Of a stretch of DNA of 64,000 nt, positions 60,358-64,000 are shown piece by piece. Each line of letters begins with the position of its first letter. Positions within the stretch are counted from its first letter, which is position 1. Made by a program: the position numbers and the translations under genes. Source of the stretch: Mannheimia sp041807705 (GTDB lineage: Bacteria; Pseudomonadota; Gammaproteobacteria; Enterobacterales; Pasteurellaceae); assembly GCF_041807705.1 (NCBI RefSeq), contig NZ_JBGTYY010000002.1, forward strand, positions 124,001-188,000, in the 5' to 3' direction. Under the pieces are notes generated by a model that was not told the DNA's origin, searched no databases, and worked only from the letters and a program-made list of their open reading frames with translations.

Positions 60358-62049
60358 ATGTTATTAACAATAATTAGCTTTCTTGCTGTTACCGCATTGA
60401 TCGGGTATATCTCGTGGTTGAAAACCCGCAATGACGATCTTTCCACCTCCAAAGGCTACTTCTTGGCAGGGCGTGGATTAAGTGCAGTCGTGATCGGTTG
60501 TTCAATGGTCTTAACTTCGCTCTCCACCGAACAGTTAATCGGGGTAAATGCGAACTCTTATGCAGGTAACTTCTCCATCATTGCGTGGACAGTACCGGCG
60601 GCGATTCCGCTCTGTTTCTTGGCGTTGTATCTGTTACCAAAATATATCCGTAACGGTTACACCACCATTCCGGAATTTTTTGAAAACCGTTTCGACCGCC
60701 AAACTCGTTTGATTATGTCCGGTCTGTTCTTGGTGTTCTATCTTTTTATCGTGATTCCGACCGCACTTTATACCGGTGCGATTGCCTTTAACAAAATTTT
60801 CAGCTTAGAAGCCAACTTCGGTTTAAGCTACGGTGAAGCGATTACTTATACCGTGGTTGCGATTGGTATCATCGGGGCGATTTATGCGATCTTCGGTGGC
60901 TTAAAAGCGGTTGCCGTGTCTGATACTTGGAATGCGGTGCTGTTAGTGATCGGGGCGTTACTTGTACCTGTATTTGCTTTAATCCACTTAGGTGATGGCA
61001 GTATGGCGGAAGGGTTTAAAACCATTACCACTACCCATGTGGAAAAATGGAATGCGGTGGGGGCATCGGGCGATGCTGTGCCGTGGCCGACTATCTTCAC
61101 GGGTATTATGGTCGTTCACTTCTTCTATTGGACAACCAACCAAGCGATTGTCCAACGGGCATTGGGTGCAAGAGATTTAAAAGCAGGTCAAAAAGGTATC
61201 TTAATTGCGGCATTATTCCTGTTATTCTTGCCGTTAATCCTAAACTTACCGGGCTTATTGAGCTTCCACATTTTAGGTGAAGGCTTAAAACCAATTGATG
61301 TCTCTTACCCTGAATTAGTCAATAAAACCTTCCCAACTTGGTTACAAGGCTTCTTTATTGCCGCACTGTTCGGGGCGATTTTAAGTACCTTCAACTCATT
61401 CTTAAACTCAGCCGCAACGATCTACTGTAAAGACTTACTGCCGTCTATCAGCAAAAAACAGTTCAGCGATGGCGAGCTGATTAGCTATGCGAAAAAAGTC
61501 TCTGCGGTGATGGCGGTGATTACGATGATCTGTGGCCCGTTACTGATGTTCGGTACAGACGGTATCTTCCTCTTAACCAAACGCTTTGCGGGTTTTGTGA
61601 ACATTCCTATCGTGGCACTGTTTGCGGTCGGCTTATTCAACAAAACCGTCTCTGGCTTAGCAGCTCGTATCGCTCTATTAGTACACGTTATCCTTTACTT
61701 CTCAATCGTTTGGGTGTTTGATGTTAAAATCAACTTCGTGTATGTGCAAGGTGGCCTGTTCCTGTTTGATGTGATTTTGATGTTAGTCTTAGGCACATTC
61801 TTAAGAAGAGCAACTCCGTATGAAGATAACAAAACCAATCACGCGAATATGGATTTAACTGCGTGGGAACACGCACCGTTAGCGGTTGCGTCTATCGCGT
61901 GGGGCTTAATCTGTATCTATGCGTTACTCTCACCACTGGGTTTAGCCTCACTCGAGGGCCGCCCAAGCACCGTATTGACCGTCTATGCGGTAGTACAAGC
62001 GGTGATTATTGCCTTCTTTTTTGCAAGAGCGAAAGGGAAAAAGGCCTAA
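60358..62049 (+). CDS. yidK: Sodium:solute symporter, YidK-like (SSS family)
   Basis: A 563-residue SLC5-type transporter, near E. coli YidK (571). About 13-14 membrane helices. The core GYFLAGRGLSAVVIGCSMVL and TSLSTEQLIGVNA near the N-terminus mark the sodium- and sugar-binding region, followed by ALYLLPKYIRNGYTTIPEFF. It has the GC-richer codon choice of this block. It is followed by a sulfatase, so it probably imports a sulfated sugar or similar compound. GAGGTGATGT precedes the ATG. Confidence 0.85.
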   Translation: MLLTIISFLAVTALIGYISWLKTRNDDLSTSKGYFLAGRGLSAVVIGCSMVLTSLSTEQLIGVNANSYAGNFSIIAWTVPAAIPLCFLALYLLPKYIRNGYTTIPEFFENRFDRQTRLIMSGLFLVFYLFIVIPTALYTGAIAFNKIFSLEANFGLSYGEAITYTVVAIGIIGAIYAIFGGLKAVAVSDTWNAVLLVIGALLVPVFALIHLGDGSMAEGFKTITTTHVEKWNAVGASGDAVPWPTIFTGIMVVHFFYWTTNQAIVQRALGARDLKAGQKGILIAALFLLFLPLILNLPGLLSFHILGEGLKPIDVSYPELVNKTFPTWLQGFFIAALFGAILSTFNSFLNSAATIYCKDLLPSISKKQFSDGELISYAKKVSAVMAVITMICGPLLMFGTDGIFLLTKRFAGFVNIPIVALFAVGLFNKTVSGLAARIALLVHVILYFSIVWVFDVKINFVYVQGGLFLFDVILMLVLGTFLRRATPYEDNKTNHANMDLTAWEHAPLAVASIAWGLICIYALLSPLGLASLEGRPSTVLTVYAVVQAVIIAFFFARAKGKKA

Positions 62050-62055
62050 ATAAGA

Positions 62056-62240
62056 AAGGTAGGGGAACACCCTACCTTATTACTATTTTTAGTGATCTGA
62101 TCCCCCTTTCTTAGCAAAGCAGGGGTTGTCAAATTCTAAATAAATAATGATTGTGTGTAGGGGCGGGCACAGGACCCGCCCCTACGAATATTAAGAAAGA
62201 GCCTGCCCCCCTACTTTGCTAAAGAGGGGAGTTTGATCAC
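62056..62240. repeat. Repeat-rich spacer between yidK and the sulfatase
   Basis: First a terminator-like stem AAGGTAGGG/CCCTACCTT (62056-62078). Then a pair of related inverted units, CCCCCTTTCTTAGCAAAGC at about 62102 and its near-complement CTTTGCTAAAGAGGGG at 62214-62229, flank a perfect 11-bp stem GTAGGGGCGGG/CCCGCCCCTAC (62157-62185). It looks like nested short palindromic repeats. Confidence 0.65.
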
Positions 62241-62286
62241 TGGTTCATAAGCTATCAGCTACACACTTCATAAAAAGAGGTCATCT

Positions 62287-63735
62287 ATGAACAACATCAT
62301 CTACATTCTTCTCGACCAGGTCCGCAAAGATATGCTAGGGACTTACGGTCATCAAGTGGTGAAAACGCCGAACCTCGACCGTTTAGCGAAAGACGGGATC
62401 CGTTTCAACAACGCTTTCACCCCTGCTTCTGTTTGCGGGCCGGCTCGTACCTCACTTTTCACTGGCTTAATGCCGTCCAGTCACGGGATTATCAAAAACG
62501 GGGAAAAGGGCGGGATTGGGGAAATTCCACAAAACAATCCGAACATTGCAGGTGTTGAGGGCTATAACTCGTTTGTGATCGGCAAATGGCATGTCGGCAC
62601 TAAATCCGTGCCGGAAGATTACGGCATTGCTGGACATAACTTTGACGGCTACGGCTACCCGGGCAGCCAAGTGTTTAAAAATCTGGTCTTCAACCAACCA
62701 CCGACACACTCCAACCGCTACAAAGAGTGGCTGGCGGAAAAAGGCTACGATGCCCCAGAAGTGAGCCGAGCCTACTTCGGTGATAACCCGCATTTGCAAG
62801 TACAAGAGCTGTGTGGCTTGCTATCGGGAACCAGAGAGCAGGCGATTGAGTGGTTTATCATTGATGAGGCGAAAAAATACATTCAATCGTCCTTAAACGA
62901 AAATAAACCGTTCTTTGCGTGGATCAACTTCTGGGGGCCGCATACCCCGTGTGTCGTGCCTGAGCCGTATTACTCAATGTACGATCCAAATCAAGTGGTG
63001 CTGGACGAAAGTTTCTTCAAACCGCTGGAAGGCAAGCCGAACCACTACCGCACCATTTCGCAAATGTGGGGAATGTGGGAAGCGGGCGAAGAGCGATGGA
63101 AAGAGGTGATTTCTAAATTCTGGGGCTACATCACTTTAATTGATGATGCGATTGGCGAGCTGTTCCGTTTCTTAGAGGAAAACAACCTCTACGATAACAC
63201 TTTCCTTGTGGCGACCGCCGATCACGGCGATGCGATGGGGGCTCACCGAATGATTGAGAAAGGCGAATTTATGTTTGAAACGACCTACAACATTCCGCTG
63301 ATTATCAAAGATCCGCAATCGAAACGGGTGAATGAAGTTGATGATAACCTGGTCTATCTTCACGACCTCACTTCCACCGTGTATGATGTGGCAAATCAGC
63401 CTGTGCCTGAGGCATTTCAGGGCGAAAGTATCCTGCCGATTACCCGTGAAAGCCGAGAAAACGACCGTAAAGGCTTGCTATGCCAGTTAGCGGGGCATTT
63501 CGTCTATTTCGAACAGCGAATGTGGCGGCGTAAGGATTACAAATTAGTCTTCAACGCCACCGACCGTTGCGAGCTGTACGATGTCCGCAAAGATCCGGAA
63601 GAGATGCACAACCTCTTCTATGATGAGGCTTACAAAGCAATCAAAAAAGAGCTGTTGGAAGAGATGCGTCAAGAGATGAAACGCCTAAACGACCCATTGG
63701 AAAACTGGGTATGGCGGATTATTGATGAGATATAA
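62287..63735 (+). CDS. Cysteine-type sulfatase, YidJ-like
   Basis: A 482-residue sulfatase of the alkaline phosphatase superfamily. The modification motif is Cys50-Gly-Pro-Ala-Arg54 (C-x-P-x-R), which becomes formylglycine through a maturase; the start of such a maturase is encoded next. Metal-binding residues are in TADHGDAMGAHR and the N-terminal LLDQVRKDM. No signal peptide is seen, so it acts in the cytoplasm on an imported sulfate ester. It resembles YidJ; the symbol is not given because the substrate is unknown. GGTC is the weak ribosome site. Confidence 0.88.
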   Translation: MNNIIYILLDQVRKDMLGTYGHQVVKTPNLDRLAKDGIRFNNAFTPASVCGPARTSLFTGLMPSSHGIIKNGEKGGIGEIPQNNPNIAGVEGYNSFVIGKWHVGTKSVPEDYGIAGHNFDGYGYPGSQVFKNLVFNQPPTHSNRYKEWLAEKGYDAPEVSRAYFGDNPHLQVQELCGLLSGTREQAIEWFIIDEAKKYIQSSLNENKPFFAWINFWGPHTPCVVPEPYYSMYDPNQVVLDESFFKPLEGKPNHYRTISQMWGMWEAGEERWKEVISKFWGYITLIDDAIGELFRFLEENNLYDNTFLVATADHGDAMGAHRMIEKGEFMFETTYNIPLIIKDPQSKRVNEVDDNLVYLHDLTSTVYDVANQPVPEAFQGESILPITRESRENDRKGLLCQLAGHFVYFEQRMWRRKDYKLVFNATDRCELYDVRKDPEEMHNLFYDEAYKAIKKELLEEMRQEMKRLNDPLENWVWRIIDEI

Positions 63736-63741
63736 TCATTG

Positions 63742-63768
63742 GTAGGGACGTATGACATACGTCCCTAC
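63742..63768. repeat. Perfect 13-bp palindrome between sulfatase and maturase
   Basis: GTAGGGACGTATG and CATACGTCCCTAC around one base. It starts with the same GTAGGG as the unit at 62157 and ends 13 bp before the maturase ribosome site GGAGAT. Confidence 0.65.
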
Positions 63769-63788
63769 AAAAATGCAGAAGGAGATGA

Positions 63789-64000
63789 ATGAACACCGCC
63801 CCCTTTCACCTGATGGCAAAACCGAGTAGCTTTCACTGTAATATCAAGTGCGAGTACTGTTTCTATTTAGAAAAAAAGCATTCCATTCCCAAAGAAAAAA
63901 CGCAATTTATGAGCGAAGCGACTTTGGAGAATTATGTTCGCAACTACATTCAATCAAGCCAACATCATCGGGTGGAATTTGTCTGGCAGGGTGGCGAGCC
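63789..64000 (+). CDS. Anaerobic sulfatase maturase (radical SAM), N-terminal part
   Basis: The window ends inside this gene; 70 codons are visible from ATG 63789 after GGAGATG. Cys17, Cys21 and Cys24 (CNIKCEYC) are the radical-SAM 4Fe-4S motif, and VEFVWQGGEP near the end is the SAM-binding GGE loop. Sequence and position fit anSME, which converts the cysteine of the adjacent sulfatase to formylglycine. The SPASM domain would lie beyond the window. Confidence 0.88.
   Translation, partial: MNTAPFHLMAKPSSFHCNIKCEYCFYLEKKHSIPKEKTQFMSEATLENYVRNYIQSSQHHRVEFVWQGGE

Noticed and set aside
62467..62805. 112-codon antisense frame inside the sulfatase gene
   Set aside because: It overlaps conserved sulfatase sequence, and its composition looks like a GC-related shadow frame.

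Overview
The window is ordinary-looking chromosome from a member of the Pasteurellaceae. The evidence is the many copies of the 9-mer ACAAGCGGT (or its complement ACCGCTTGT), which is the Actinobacillus pleuropneumoniae/Mannheimia type of DNA uptake signal; the AT-rich coding sequence; and gene neighbourhoods typical of the family (pheS-pheT-ihfA-nlpC, cmk-rpsA-ihfB-lapA-lapB-pyrF-yciH, zapG next to rplM-rpsI). I would place it near Mannheimia or Actinobacillus, but I cannot name a species. A single N at 55819 inside an exact 65-bp duplication points to a joined draft assembly. I saw no tRNA, rRNA, CRISPR array or prophage.

Layout. 1-1400: end of a cystine-type symporter and a nitroreductase. 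1600-12600: a long run of core genes (pheS, pheT, ihfA, nlpC, degS, cmk, rpsA, ihfB, lapA, lapB, pyrF, yciH). 12650-18600: ushA and dgkA, then sstT and comEC, the last with a competence-type CRP-S site. 18650-20600: queA, then a degraded patch with the first 70 codons of a two-partner-secretion transporter gene, cut by a 263-bp internally deleted IS481-like element fused to an orphan C-terminus. 20765-23400: purE-ansA-purK under a PurR box. 23500-27000: sspA-sspB, then efp and its modifying enzyme epmB. 27200-34300: yrbG, glnD, zapG, rplM-rpsI, a VanZ-like gene and lysC with a lysine riboswitch. 34600-42400: a PTS IICB gene broken by one amber codon, yeeX, ppx, a yhcH-rpiR pair and a yjiH-yjiG-M20 peptidase operon. 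42400-58800: LysR gene, topA, yvcK-like, perM-like, a methyltransferase, arfA, bioD, a ROK repressor, rnd, lrp, ftsK, ypfJ, aroG with a TrpR-like operator, and tsaB. 58750-64000: a sulfur-linked block made of a TSUP exporter, a small Crp/Fnr-type regulator, a YidK-like symporter, a cysteine-type sulfatase and the start of its radical-SAM maturase.

How it fits together. Several control circuits can be read from the DNA: Sxy/CRP for DNA uptake, PurR for purE-ansA-purK, lysine for lysC, probable tryptophan control of aroG, and CRP (perhaps with an FNR-like relative) for the sulfatase genes. EF-P and EpmB, and the sulfatase and its maturase, are enzyme-substrate pairs encoded close together. arfA keeps the stem-loop across its stop codon that makes it self-limiting in other gamma-proteobacteria. 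The sulfatase block is the best candidate for an accessory system: its coding sequence looks visibly richer in G and C than the rest and it is bounded by palindromic repeats. Its substrate cannot be told from the sequence.
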